Positions 50,801 through 63,397 of a DNA stretch of 64,000 nt are shown here, in pieces. The stretch comes from Cercis canadensis (taxonomy: Eukaryota; Streptophyta; Magnoliopsida; Fabales; Fabaceae), in assembly GCA_003255065.1 (NCBI GenBank), contig QAOA01000527.1, positions 227,383 through 291,382 of the forward strand, in the 5' to 3' direction. A model generated the notes under the pieces. It saw only the letters and a list, made by a program, of their open reading frames with translations. It ran no database searches and was not told where the DNA came from. Made by a program: the position numbers and the translations under genes. How positions within the stretch are numbered: the first letter of the stretch is position 1; each line of letters begins with the position of its first letter.

Positions 50801-53462
50801 CAAGGATTGTGTAAAACACAACATAGTTAAATTGAGTCATCTCTTTTCTTTTTTTCTTTTAGGCCGATAATGGTTTAATAACTAGAACCAGCAGGGTGTG
50901 GATGGGTTTACTTTAGCTAGACTAATTTTAATTTTTTTTTCTTTCTTTTGCATACCTAATTGAGGGTTGGAGATACAATTTAAAACCATGAAGAGAGAGT
51001 CAGTACATATGATACTAATGATGATATTCAACACAATTTAATGACCGTATATGTTTTCATAATTAGATTATTAACCAAGGTTTTATCTGACTAGCATATA
51101 TATTACTAAAGAAAAGGTCACTATAGAATAGATACATGCATGTATTTGGCTTTGTGTCCCATCTTATAGATTTTAACTTTCCTACTTAATTGGCTATTCT
51201 ATGATTCATATATTATTGCCATGACCGGATGCAAGGTCCACAAGTGACTGACTTTCAAAGAAGATTCATGTACACACAATGAAGAAATTAAGAGGACAAC
51301 CATATCTGATAACGAAGATTTATTTTATTTTTTTCTTTTTGGCGATTTGATTTGAATATCGATTGGTAATAAAGAACCAGTACTATTTCCATTAAACAAT
51401 TCAATTTTCTCCTGTGGGCATAGAGCAAAGTACACAAGGACGATATTCATCATAAAGTAACCATACAGAAAATTGGGAAATAGACAAATGGAGGACATTT
51501 GATGGGTTGCTGGTCCTTGCTTACTTTAATCATAATCGCTATACACGTCTACTGTATCATCATTCCACGGCCATTCCCACTCCCCAACAAAAGAAAACAC
51601 ATGATAATAGAATAATCCAATGTTACATAGGAGAAAATACTTTGTAGTACAGGGCATATTCTAGCTACAATTAATTATATTAATTAATCACAGTACTTCA
51701 CACTCTGCGGGGCCATACTCAACTTGGATTAACGCACAATCACTTCCTTAAAATAAGATTTACTACATTCGTTAATCATTACAAAGAGTACTATTCCTAG
51801 GAGCTAGCTATAGATAGAATTTAGAATTGCAACAATCTTTAGTTTGAATTGTTTTTTTATGTAAAGGAGGGAGGGGATTATCATTGCACTTAAATTGACT
51901 GCCTAAATAAACTGTTGGTGTTATGACTTGTTTGTTATCTTCACTCTATTATGGATTCTCTTACCTTTATTTTCCCCTAAGTACTTGAGATTATGGCTAT
52001 TTATTTGTGTTAAAACCGATATTTTTCTGTATGTAAATTGTAAAACTTATCTTACTCACATGTTCAACAAGTAAACGAATTATATTTCAAGTTCAACCCT
52101 ATCTATCAACTATTGATTGATTTTTATTTTTCACCTTATTTGATAATATGATCACACTTAAAACAGTCTATCCAAACCTGTCCCTGCTTTATCACTTGAG
52201 CTCCACGCTCTAGCTCTTATTACCACATAAGCTATTGGCTAGTTGCAATTTATCACTAGTGATCATAATGTCATGCTTACTGGATAGCATAAAAAGATAG
52301 ACCCAGAAAAAAGAGAAAAAAACTTAGATGCATAAGAACATAACTTATCTCTTTCTTATGAGTATTAATACATTAAAACTAAAAACATCTAAAAAATTTC
52401 TAATGCTTAGGTAGAAAGATATTTTTTTACACTAAATTCAAAGGGGAATCAAAATAAATTTCATAGCTCTCTCTCATTGACCAAGAAAAATCAGATATTT
52501 ACCTTTAGATTCTTACTTAATAATGTCGTGAAATTAAGCTTGGAACGCTGAAACACGGTCTTCTCTTGACATTTGGAGGGCTGGACAATTCCTTACCAAT
52601 TTTATTTTATTTTCTCTAGTTTCTTTTTCTTTTCACATACATTTTCCACCCTTAATGAACAAGACTGTGGACTGATAAGATTTGAAAAGCTAGTTGAATA
52701 TTTGTAGAGATCCTCTCTTTGATTCTTCTGAGCTGATTTCTCTCACTGTACTTTTTTCCTTGTTTTCTTCTCTAAAGCTGGCTTTGGGAAAACACATCTT
52801 TGCAGTTCTGGAGCTGAAATCCAGTGTCCAGTTACAAGGAACGTACCTATTTGTCATTTCACTGTCATATATTCACATACATATACCTACCCTCTGTAAC
52901 TAAAACCCTCAGCATCCCATTAGAGCAACAAATGAGAGCTAAATTCCAACCCAACACCCACTTCCCCACAAGAGTTCCATTTCTTTCCCATCCTATATAT
53001 GCTTTCTTTAGAATCAGTGCACGTATTGCTCAGTAAAAACACTCCATCATAGTATGAAAGAGAAAGGGAATATGCCATTTTCATAGCTTGGAAACTCACA
53101 GAAGCATTGCTTTTACAGAAAGTACAGAACCCTTCTTCACTGTCATAACTCATAACTTACACATGACCAACGCAACGAACGTACACTACATTTCTTTCTT
53201 CATCGATCCTGATCCATATTGAGTCAGATACTTAGCCTCCCCTTTTTTCTACTTACATGCAAGACTAAGGTCACATGCAAAAGATTCCAAATATCAAAAT
53301 AAACCCTAGAGAGGTACCACTCTGCAAAACCTAAAAGTAAAACTAATTAATAAATTAAACCCACAAACACTTAAGTCACTTGACTACCATTCTATTAATA
53401 CAAAACAACATAAGCTCAAAGATTAAATAATTAAAAGTTTTATGACTTAATTTATTCATGCG
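47893..53462. other. Convergent intergenic region between p44 and bHLH genes
   Basis: About 5.6 kb. Both flanking genes end here, so 3'UTRs lie at each end. A 110-codon frame at 48692-49024 (+) has plausible amino-acid composition but no recognised family and no clear gene signals. The rest is AT-rich. TATATAAGGC at 49490-49499 could be a TATA box without an obvious gene. Confidence 0.45.
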
Positions 53463-55029
53463 CTAAACCATCAATTTACGGTCTAATACGCGGCGCCGTT
53501 TGGATCTGTCACTAGAATTGGAACGTTCTAGCAAGGATTTCAATGCGTTCTGCAGGAAATGGATTGACTCTATGCTGTGGTCCTTATCGGCGGCGACAAT
53601 AAGTACGTTTCGGGTTCTTCCTCCGAGTGTTGCCATTTCTGCTTTCAGGGTTTTCAGATGTAGGGATTTCAGGATCTCAATTAGGTCAGGGATGAGATCG
53701 GAACGGTCTTCACAGCATAAAGAGGCTTTGAATATCAGCCTTCCATCGCCGCCGTATTCGCTGCCACTACCGGTGGTTGAGAGGACAGTGATTTCGTCCG
53801 TCTCTGAAGGAATGGTTTCTAGTTCGGTTATTTCTGAGGTTTCCTGTTTGAGCTCTTTCACTCTTTGGACAACCTTTGCAAGAAGAGAAGCCTTGTCTGT
53901 CTGAAATAATAATAATAATAAATTAAAAGGAAAAATAAATAAACATATTCTGACAATAATTTGATTAAAAAAAAAAAAGCTAGGAAAGAAAACCCTAATG
54001 GCTAATGGTGGAAAGCTTAGCGACTTTCCCAAACACAATTATAATGTGTATGCAGTATGCCACAAACTTTGGTATGTTTCTTTGGTCATGTTCTTTCTGG
54101 ATTCCAATTCTATCGATCATGGGCTTTTTTCTTTTCTTTTTTTAGCTTTTGAACATTGAAAAACCTTTTTATTTTTTCAATTTCCATCTTTTTCATTGGC
54201 TGAGAATTCAGATACTTAGTGACCCAGGAGTTCAAGATGCTGATTACTATTGAAAGAGGTTCAGACTTCAGATAAGCAAGCTTTTGTTCTGCTTCTATAG
54301 CACTTTGGCAGAAATTAAAGTGATTGTGAGTAAGGCAGAAAAGCAAAAATGGTGTTCAAGTTTTTCGAGTTTTATTCCCTGAAAACCATCTATAACCTCT
54401 TTTCTATTCAATTCTATATATATTTCAATCCAAAAATTGGAAAAGGATGCCATGCCATTTGGTAGCGAAAATGTAGTGAAGCAGAATATATATATATATA
54501 TATATATTTCGCTTTCTTTCTGGGTCAAAAAGTTTGGAACCTTTGAGAAGAAGAAATTAATTCCCTAGATTCCCTCTCCCTTTCTCTTTTCTCAGCAACC
54601 AAACAGAACAGCTATATATGTAGCTAATGAAAAAGACAATTAATCTATATATATATCCCAACCCAATATTAATTAGAGATTAATTACTATATATGTAGGT
54701 GTAGCTATTGAAATTAAGTAGCTTACCTTAGAATTACAAGGAAGAAGAGTGCGAAGCTTATCGAGGTGGGAATTGATTCTCTCCCTCCTCCTCTTCTCAG
54801 CCTCTTTGTGGTTCTTCAAAGCGGTGAGGGCTCTATCCTGCTGTGGTGTATCCGTAATTTCGGAGACCTCCAAGGGGTAATAAGAGGAACTACTACAGAA
54901 ACTCTGCATCGCTGTGGTTGCGGGCAAACCATAGCTATAGCAAGGTGCAGGGCCGCTGAAGAAGGAACCGTTTCCGGCGAGGAATTGGTACAGCTCAGAG
55001 TTCTCCATCTCCTGCATCTGCGTCTGCAT
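53463..55029 (-). CDS. bHLH106: bHLH transcription factor, bHLH106-like
   Basis: Two minus-strand exons (55029-54727 and 53900-53463) encode 246 residues. The basic region NHKEAEKRRRERIN holds His74, Glu78 and Arg82, the H-E-R set for E-box/G-box (CANNTG) binding. The helix-loop-helix follows, and the single intron falls in phase 0 inside the loop (NSK|TDKASLLAKVVQRVKELK). The C-terminal part (LIFKASLCCEDRSDLIPDLI to NVLIVAADKD) looks like the ACT-like dimerisation domain of this subgroup. The gene resembles Arabidopsis bHLH106 (At2g41130) and its paralogues; bHLH106 is linked to salt tolerance. The protein ends with a basic SKRRRVLDRKLMV tail. Strand and order relative to the CRK gene fit the conserved Arabidopsis block. 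Confidence 0.92.
54486..54507. repeat. (AT)n microsatellite
   Basis: Eleven AT units inside the bHLH intron, seen directly. Confidence 0.9.
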
Positions 55030-57768
55030 GCTATATTGCTATTTGCTATTACTTATTTGCTTTGCCGTAGTAGCTGTGGTGTGGACTATAAGGCTTTAAT
55101 TTATGGCTCTATCTACTATCTCTATATCTCTATATCTTTATCTCTATGTGCCAACATCCCAAGAGTGAAGACGATTGTTTTTTGTGGTCGTGATACTATG
55201 ATTATACTTTTTGACTTCCACTGTGGAGAGTGTGGAATGAAATCAAAGCCTTGGACTTGTAAAGCTGCCTTTCGGTGATTTCTTTTTTTTTTTTTTTCTC
55301 ATAAATNTTTTTTTTTTTTTTACTCATAAATATGAATATCCTTTGCCTTGGCGTTTTGTGGATAAAATTTGTGTGATCTAATCAATTAACTTTCTCTAAC
55401 TCTCTTCCCTTACCTCTTTTCATTGGCCGTTTACATGTCTCAAATGGGCCCACTTCAAGACAAGTAATCAACTTGTCTTTTTTGAAAAAAGAAAATGAAA
55501 ACTATAATTTCCTTTTATTATTCAAAAATTTCTCAAATTTTTTTTCGATTTAAAAATGTTATAAATTAATTGAATTACTTTTCATCCAGCCTATGTTTAA
55601 TTGTTTTAGACGACCCTCAATATTCGTAGAAGACAGCAACATCATAGATCAGTATCTCAATAATTACTTAAATCTTTCATACTATATATCATCATGTTAT
55701 GAAAATGTTAATAATTAAGAGTTTCAATGAATGAATCTTAGTATGCTTACGGTTGAAGACATGCATGCAGATATATATGCAAAGCTACCCTCATGACTTG
55801 ATCTAACCTTCAAAGGCACACATTAATGAAGGCTTTCAAAATTCAAACGTGGACCATGTTAATGTTATAGCTAGCGTTAGCATGTGACATATAAGGCGTA
55901 AACGTACTAGTAGTTGAGTTATAGGTAAGAGCACTGAGACTATTGCATTATAGTCAAATATCATCGCAGGCTCAGTTTCTAATTGCGGCGTCGTACGTAC
56001 AATTATTTCAAGGGTGGTGATTGCTGAAGCGGCACAATATGAACTTTTAGTAGTTTTCAGATTAGTGATCACGAGTATTTTTTTAAATTATTATTATCAT
56101 TGACCTCAACAAAAAAAAATGATAAGAATGATAGAATACAATTTGCAAATGTAGTTAAGAAACATGGAGCTTTAAATTGTTGATGGGTTTTCCCATGAGA
56201 AGATATTTGAAGCTTGGGCATTAGCTTCGTTTCAATTAGGCCCAGGAAATTAGCATGATTTTGTTTTTCGTCTATTTTTCTGTTCATATCTTAAAAGACA
56301 AAAGGGAATCGTTTCTGTTTTTAGTGAAATTCGGAGTCCTTTTATTAATAGGCCCATATATTTCATATCGATTAGTGGGCTTTGAAGCCTAATAAGACTT
56401 AGTTATGTGAATATCCTTTCGTTCCAACTTCCTAATCGAGTTGCGGCATGCCCAGAACCAGAAGGGCCAAATAAAAAATCACCCATTTTTTTCTGCTAAT
56501 TTTCTAGTCCTACTATAACTACTAAACGCACTGCTTGTATACCCATTGATTATTGAATGTGGGGCTATAGCCTATAGGTAGCTAACACAGAGACGAGGAT
56601 GATGAGTGTAACACAAAAACCTGTTTGATTCACGGTCACGCACTAGTATATCATAATTCATAAGTGAGTTCAATGTGGCGACCTCACAAACTTGTAATTA
56701 ATATTAGCCTCATACCACTAAGGTACCGTTTTGGTGGTCAGTATTGTACATTTGATTATTTGTCTTTATCATTCTCTATATATCTTGCCACTCCTATGGG
56801 ATTTGGGGATAATGTAACTCACTAGAGAGTAGGTAGCTTTTTGTTTCTAATATCTAGTTATTTATGCGAGATCCACTCTCTAACCGCCCACTTTAGCTTA
56901 ACCAATTATATAAGTGTTGATTAGCATCTTCTCGCCATCGCCTACATCTTCGTTTATTATCTTTCTTGTATCATTATTTCCACTGAAATCTACTTATATT
57001 TCATATATATGCCTTTTTCATTATCACTTGTTTGCTTCATGGTCTTTAGATTATGCCACTATTTCCTTTGACTTTACAGCTGCTACTCACATTTTTTATT
57101 AACCAAATTAGCAAATGGATGGTTTGGTTCTTCCAACATAAACTCAACAAAGTAACTAGATAGATAAACAAAACGAGTCTACTTTAGAAAGGCAAAAGCA
57201 CAAAAATTGTTTGCATAACACTTGTACTATTACTCACTAAGTGGCACACGCATGTGCTGCACATCTCCGAAACATTCATTTAAACTATGTGGCAAATAAA
57301 ACTGGCTTCATCATTATATTCACTAGCTTTTGATAGCTTATTGAACTTTTGTGAGATGAACAAATGAAAAGAAGGCAAAAAGTTTAAACCTCCTTTTTTT
57401 TATAAACTTGCAAGACAGACAATGCTTGTCGGCTTTGATAGAGAATCTGAGATTGGTGTGATATTCATACTCACACAAAAAGCACTTTTTAGTTTATCAC
57501 TTTCAGCTTCAGCTAGCTATCATTGACTAAATTTGCGGGTCTAGAGTGGAATCTCAATTGAATAATGCTGTTCTCTCTTTATCTCAACATTATTAAATAT
57601 TTTTATGCTTTGTTGTTTCATGAATTCAGCTTTGCTTTAACAGAAAATGCGGCCTTTTACAATGACTCAAATGATGCCACATAATTAAAGTGGCTTTAGT
57701 GAGATGTAGGTATTATGGCTAAATTAGCTGAGGCAGCACCACAACATCATAAAAAACATAGCTTAGTC
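55030..57768. other. Intergenic region upstream of bHLH gene
   Basis: The left part is the bHLH promoter. An ambiguous base at 55307 sits between two near-copies of a T-run plus CTCATAAAT, which may be an assembly artefact. The rest is AT-rich with no supported gene. Confidence 0.5.
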
Positions 57769-57873
57769 TTTATGAATATTCTGCTTCTGCATATTGATTT
57801 CCAATAACAAAAATGATGCTGTTTGTATAAAAAGCTAAGGCTTTCTGCACTAAGAATAAGTGAAAATAGGGGC

Positions 57874-58327
57874 NAAACTTGAGGAAATGAGGGGGGGAGG
57901 GAGATCACGGTTTAGAGGTAGGGGGAGGGGGTGGGGAAAAAACCGTGACCTTAGGAAGAAATAATCATGCCAAACCGTGACCCAAAAACAAAAAATTATT
58001 GACTGAAAATACATGCCAAACCGTGACCAAAAAATGGAGAAAAACCGTGACCTTAAGAGAGGAAGACCGTGACCTCAAACCNGACCTCAAACCTCCAAAA
58101 TCGTGACTTGAATTGGCAAGAATTCTGAGTGAACAGTGATCATACTTTGGTGAAAAACTCTCTAAATCGTGTTCAGTTGATTTATGGTTTTGGTCATGAT
58201 AAAACGTGATTAACTCAAATTTAAATATTATTAAAAAAATAAAACTGCCCATTTTAAGTAAATATTTTCAAATGTACACCATTTAGGTAAATAATTTGTC
58301 CACTTATATTATTTTGGTCAAATTGCC
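57874..58327. mobile_element. Roughly 455-bp insertion with CCGTGACC repeats and 12-bp flanking repeat
   Basis: The flanks GAAAATAGGGGC (57862-57873) and GAAAATAAGGGC (58328-58339) differ at one base and look like a target-site duplication; the tandem paralogous copy has the site empty at about 59768-59780. Inside are five forward copies of CCGTGACC (57943, 57975, 58021, 58045, 58067), an inverted partial copy near 57905, and a tail of AT-rich sequence. Two copies share the longer CATGCCAAACCGTGACC. No coding capacity and no clear terminal repeats. Ambiguous bases occur at 57874 and 58082. The class is not determined. Confidence 0.6.
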
Positions 58328-58513
58328 GAAAATAAGGGCTTTAGAACAATTGAATTATCATAAAGAATAAATAAGCTTCTGTGTTTAGAGCTAGCTAGTT
58401 AATTAGCATTGGTAGTTTTTGCATACATGCATGAGCTGGATTTATAGAAGGGCATTAAATAAAATGAAAGGGAGTCGAAATTATTATATATATAGGAGTT
58501 AGAGAGTTAATTA

Positions 58514-59011
58514 TTAACATGGATACTGGCAATGACAAGAGCCCTGTTTGCAGGAACCAATACCAGCAGGGAATTTAGAAGCACATTTATCAACACAGCA
58601 TTTCTCATTACATTTTTGGTTACATTGACCCAAACCAGTGTCACATAACCTTCCCTTTGGCGTAGGTTCACATTGGTAATAGCATCTACACCACAGTCCA
58701 GGTCGCCGGCGAGACTTCTCGCAAATACCAAGCCCACCGGTGTGTGCCGATAAGCACTCCACGTTGCAGTAGGGACCACAAGGACCCATTACTTCAGAGC
58801 AACGCTTTTCCTCCGCCGCAACCACCACCGTCACTATCGTTGCAACTGCATCCTCACCAATTTAAACATTAACCCAAAAACAAAATATTTCAAATATTCA
58901 ATATTAATTAATATTAAATTGACATCTAAATATTTGTGACAATTTTTATTTCCGTATACCTAAGGCCACAAGGAGAAGGCGAAATGGGAGAGATTGCTTT
59001 CTCATCTTCAT
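58514..59011 (-). CDS. Two-domain secreted defensin-like peptide
   Basis: Minus-strand exons 59011-58960 and 58845-58514 give 127 residues. A signal peptide (about residues 1-28, core FRLLLVALVATIVTVVVAA) precedes a mature part of roughly 99 residues with 18 cysteines. These form two defensin-like modules: the first with eight Cys (starting Cys33, CSEVMGPCGPYCNVEC, then LGICEK, LWCRCYYQC), the second with ten (CDTGLGQCNQKCNEKCCVDK, then GIGSCKQGSCHCQYPC). The intron after the signal peptide in phase 1 is typical for plant defensin-like genes. Such peptides are secreted and act in defence or cell signalling; the target here is unknown. The start is the first ATG of the exon; a second Met follows two codons later. 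Confidence 0.8.
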
Positions 59012-59527
59012 ATATGCCGCGCAGTGGAGAGAACTCTTCTTCTTCTTCTTTTTCTTTTTATTTATGTAGATCAACATGATCACATATACCCAGATATGCA
59101 TTAATTGAACAATAAAGCTTTTGAAACTAACGGAGAGTATTTGAATGCTGTGGGCTGTGGCATTAAGTTTATATTAATGCAGATTTCTAGTATGGAAATT
59201 TCTATGTATATATACTAATGTTAAAAGTTGGCAAATAAATGTTGGAGTAGGAGTGAATTATTTTCACTCCATAACTGAAATTCTCTAAATGTTAATGTGT
59301 GCTCATTAAGCAAAATCTGACCTGCCACAGATGTGCTCTCATTAAAATGTAACTAATGATTTTTCAATCCACCCTCTAAAGATATCATTGCCCCATTTTA
59401 TTAACATTGCAATAGTTTATATATGCATAATCTTTTGCAATAACAAGTAACACTAACTTTATCTGTTGAAAAGACAAAGGAAAATGAGTTAGCATTTTGG
59501 CAACCTCGATTGGCATCAAGTTGGCAT
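59012..59527. other. Spacer upstream of defensin-like gene
   Basis: Presumed promoter of the gene at 58514-59011, AT-rich, with TATA-like CATAAATAAAA on minus near 59058-59072. No other feature is seen. Confidence 0.4.
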
Positions 59528-60088
59528 TTTGTGGATATTTTGCTTTTGCATGTTGGTTTTCAATGTCATCATACGAAAAACAAGCAAAAAGAGAAAATGG
59601 TTAGTCTTGTATCAAAGATTATGATTATGTCAGGACTAGTTTTAGATGAAGCAATGTGGATATATATTACGAGGGAGATGTTTGTTTAAAATAGCAAAGA
59701 AAAGTGTCATGCTTTGGAAAATGGTGCTGTTTGCATAACCTTAGGCTTTCTGCACTTTAATAGAAGTGAAAAATAGGGGCTTAGAAAGATGGAATTATCT
59801 AAAACAACAAGTGTTTGCCTCCTTAAAACCAGAAACTGAAGTAGTAAAATCGTTACTTTTGCACACTATTTCAGTTTCCACTTTTTCTACTCCATTGCAC
59901 TTGCACCGTCTTGAATTTGATTAACTTTTGGCAATCCTTATTGTTTGTGAATTTGATTTAGACTTGTATTAATTACCCATCGTTATCTACTAGCTAGTTA
60001 GCAGCTGCAGTAACTAGCAGTGTTTATGCAGTAAAAGGAGAGAGAGAGAAGCAGCAGTGGACCAAATTGCATCTAGTCTAGTTGCAAC

Positions 60089-60455
60089 TTATAAATGGAC
60101 ACTGGCATTGACACAAAGAATATCAATGGGCAAGGTGTCATCGCAGTAGCCAACACCACCTGAATATCCATGAGAACAGCATTTATGACTGCAACTTTGG
60201 GTGCATCTACTCAAACCGCCACCGGGGTGTTTTCTAGTGCACGTTGAATCACAGTTGGAACGACGAGCACAGCACCCACTATTTGAGAGCAAATCTCTTC
60301 CTTCGCCAACACCACCATTAATGTTGCAACAGCATTTACATAATTATATCATCACCAATTAAATGTACATACATTTAATTGAAATTTGAGACGCAAATTT
60401 TACTTAACTTGAAAACAGCAAGAGGCTCTGAGAAGAGATTGGATCCAGTCATGTT
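60089..60455 (-). pseudogene. Broken second defensin-like copy
   Basis: The cysteine-rich part is recognisable on minus (for example HPGGGLSRCTQSCSHKCC and GGVGYC) and a signal-peptide-like hydrophobic stretch lies upstream at about 60305-60350, with a weak first-exon remnant near 60405-60455. The copy looks broken, with about one interruption visible and a degraded first exon. It is the tandem paralogue of the gene at 58514-59011. Divergence between the copies suggests an old duplication. Confidence 0.55.
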
Positions 60456-62286
60456 ACTATTTAAAATGATAATTTCATGTTAGTTAAATCTTAACTTTTT
60501 ATCTCATTAAAAATATTTTAACTGCATAGATGATGTTATGTCACTGTTTTTATAAAAAAAAATTCTCCCTCTTTTCTCCTTTCTCTCTCTAGCGCATTCT
60601 TTTTGCTCATTCACTTTCTTTATGGATTCTTTATCTCAAATTTTTTCTTTATCATCGAGTATCATCATCCATTAGTTTATCCTCCTGAAGCTTTTCATTC
60701 ATGTTTTGTTTCTTCTTCTTATGAACTCATCGTTTTATTTTGACGCCCACGAGGGTTCTATCTAACTTGCAATCTTTTCTTAAAAGCTGAAACCCACCTG
60801 AAGTTGATAAATTAATTAAGCTTTAATACTACCCTTCATCTTCCCTCCTTCCTTCTTTCCATTTCTTTAAAACCCGAAGCAGTGAGGCCCAGATTGGACA
60901 AAAGAGCAATACGGTCCTATTCTCACTGCTGTTTGGAAAGCTCTAAATTTAGTTTTGGTAGGGGGCGTTCAACAAAATTAATCTTTTTACTCCCTACATT
61001 TATCAAATTTTGAGATGAAAAATCCATGAAAAATATGAAGGGAAAGACGACTGCGTGTGGGAGAGAAACAAAAAGAGGAAAAAAAAATTGGACAAAAATA
61101 ATGAAGTGACATCATCTGTGTCATCGAAATCTTTTGAAAAAGAAACAGTCAATTAATATGACATTATCATGTTAAAGAGCAATATAACAGGATCCAAATT
61201 CCCTAAGGAGTCCAAGTAGAATTAGGGGATGGTAGGTCTATTTTATGCTGAGTGTTGTCGTTAAGTGAAAGAGTCAACGAGACGTTGTAAGGGCAAGTAA
61301 ACGATGAACATTAAGGTACCTTGACAAGTTAAAAACAGAGGTATCCTAATATTTGCACTCATAAAGAGCCAAGCCAATCCTTCATTTTCCTCTTGTATGG
61401 GGTTTTTAATAAAAGGAAAGAAACTGACAAGCAAAATAGGAGGGTATTTCCAAGACGTTACTTGAATAGAATTTTGTTTTTAAGTCTGTGTTAGTTGTTG
61501 CATTGATTATAAATCGACCAGAGATGATCCACCGCCAATGCAAGAGTTATCTAACCCTCTTGTTGAGAAAGCTGGGCAGTGTATCCATTTCGGTATATAA
61601 AGCCTTAATAAGGAATCTGAAGGCAGAGCAGAGTGGCCATGTGCTAAGCTAATCCAGCACCTTAAAGGCAACCAACCTAATCCATAGCCCTGCACTGGCT
61701 TCAAGTTCCAACCTCCATAAAATTCAGATAAACTTCAAAAAAATATTATTCAATGAACGGGAATTCAAATGATGCGTGTGAACGACAGCTCGTGGCCTTC
61801 GAAGGCTGTAAATAGGATAAAGTTATAAACACCCAACAGACAGCCCAGAAAAAGGTCACTGTTTGGTTTCCCACTTTTTCTCTAGAAAAAAGCACTTTTT
61901 GCCCATCTTACCTTGCATTTGCATAGAGATTCCTAATTGGCTTAATTCCGTTTCGGCCTTGAAAAGTAGTACCCATAAAAAGAGAGACGGACACGATTGA
62001 TTACAAACAAGCTTCACTTTCTTCATTAAAACAAACAAAATCAAAAGAGTGGGGTTCATAGTTAAAAAAGACAAAATGGCACCACAAGTTCTAAGTAAAG
62101 CCCTAAACTATCTTTGTCCTCTCTCTCAAGTCTCATCACCCTTGTGTGAAGAAAAACCCAACTTTACTCTCCTTCCACTAATTCTACATTGTTAGAGGAT
62201 GCCAAAAAATTACCCCATTACCAAAAGGGGTATAATCCACTGCAATTAGTCCCTTCCATTAGAGCTCCTTCATGTCCTCAGCTGCT
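60456..62286. other. Intergenic region and PIN 3'UTR
   Basis: The right part is the 3'UTR of the PIN gene read on minus. The left part is AT- and pyrimidine-rich. A minus-strand frame at 61507-61704 has no recognised family. No element is clear. Confidence 0.45.
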
Positions 62287-63397
62287 TCAAAGCCCCAGCA
62301 AGATGTAGTAAACTAGTGTTATAGGAAGAGCAATTAGCATCCCAAATATAACCCTGCAACCACATCAAACCAAGACAATAAAATTTCAGTGTCCTCAATA
62401 GATGTTCTACATATAATGAATAAATGTAATGCAGCATAGAGAGGGATTTGAATTCGAACCCAGTGCTTAGTATGTCGGGATGAACATTGTATTCCTTAGC
62501 AAATACAAAAGGGACAATCCCTTGAGGAAGAGCAGCCTGAAGACACACAAACATACATTAAACAACCAAAGTAAAGGACAACTACAACAGAAAAAACTTA
62601 ATTGTAATTTTGGTCCTTTCATCCCTTCTCCATCCCAACTTCATCATGTGGCATAAAAGAATATTAACATTAATGACACCAAATTATGTAATTCTTTTAA
62701 GAAAACAAAACAAAACAAAACAAAGCAAGAATAACCATCTCCAATCCTCGAGTTTTTAAAGTGGGTTCTTCTCAATTGCAAACATACACCCAAAGGGCTG
62801 AATGAGACCCCCCCTTGGGTTTTCGTATAAAGAACTGATCTTGAGCAACGGAATGATTTACCAGAAACACCAGATTGCTCAAACCCGGCCAAAATCCCAG
62901 CATCGAACTGTACAGAACTAGTGCCTCGTCCCTGTTGTTGGTTTTGGTGTTGCTTCCAGCTGATGTTGAAAAGGTTGTATCTTTCATTCTGCTTCCGAAG
63001 CTCATTTTGTGGGTTCTGATTAATTTACGTGATTTTGCTCAAAGACTCATTCGGGTATGGAAGCAGGTGGATCTTTATATTCTTGAGGCCTTTCGGTGTA
63101 TGATTGCTCACCCTTAATATATCTCTTTTTTGCTGATTATTAGAGTTTCGGTCTCTATTTTCTTCATCATGGTGGAAGATGAAGAAGATCTTCTCCTTTT
63201 CAATGGCTTCCTCTATGGACAGTTGCGAAAATGGGGGAGGGAGAGGAAAACTATGTCCTGATTTTTTTTAAAAAAATTCAAAAAACTACTTAATCTGTAA
63301 TTAATAATAAAAATAATTCTTTTATGCCACGTCGTCAAAATCTAACGGAATTTGACGGAGAATGGATGGAGGGACCAAATAAAGAGAAACCAAAATT

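Larger units (their letters stand above)
57769..60455. repeat. Tandem duplication containing two defensin-like loci
   Basis: Copy 1 spans about 57769-59011 and copy 2 about 59528-60455. Matching landmarks in the same order are TTATGAATATTCTGCTTCTG against TTGTGGATATTTTGCTTTTG, then GGCTTTCTGCACT followed by AGTGAAAATAGGGGC against AGTGAAAAATAGGGGC, then GAATTATC, then the coding end GGATACTGGCAATGACA against GGACACTGGCATTGACA. Copy 1 has an extra 455-bp insertion and copy 2 an extra block of about 150 bp. The copies are well diverged, so the duplication is not recent. Confidence 0.7.

Noticed and set aside
53500-53904. 134-codon plus-strand frame
   Set aside because: It is the antisense shadow of bHLH exon 2.
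54766-55278. 170-codon plus-strand frame
   Set aside because: It is antisense to bHLH exon 1 and its leader; no family resemblance.
62445-62470. tRNA B-box-like GGTTCGAAT on minus
   Set aside because: It lies at the exon 5/intron boundary of the PIN gene and no cloverleaf can be drawn around it.
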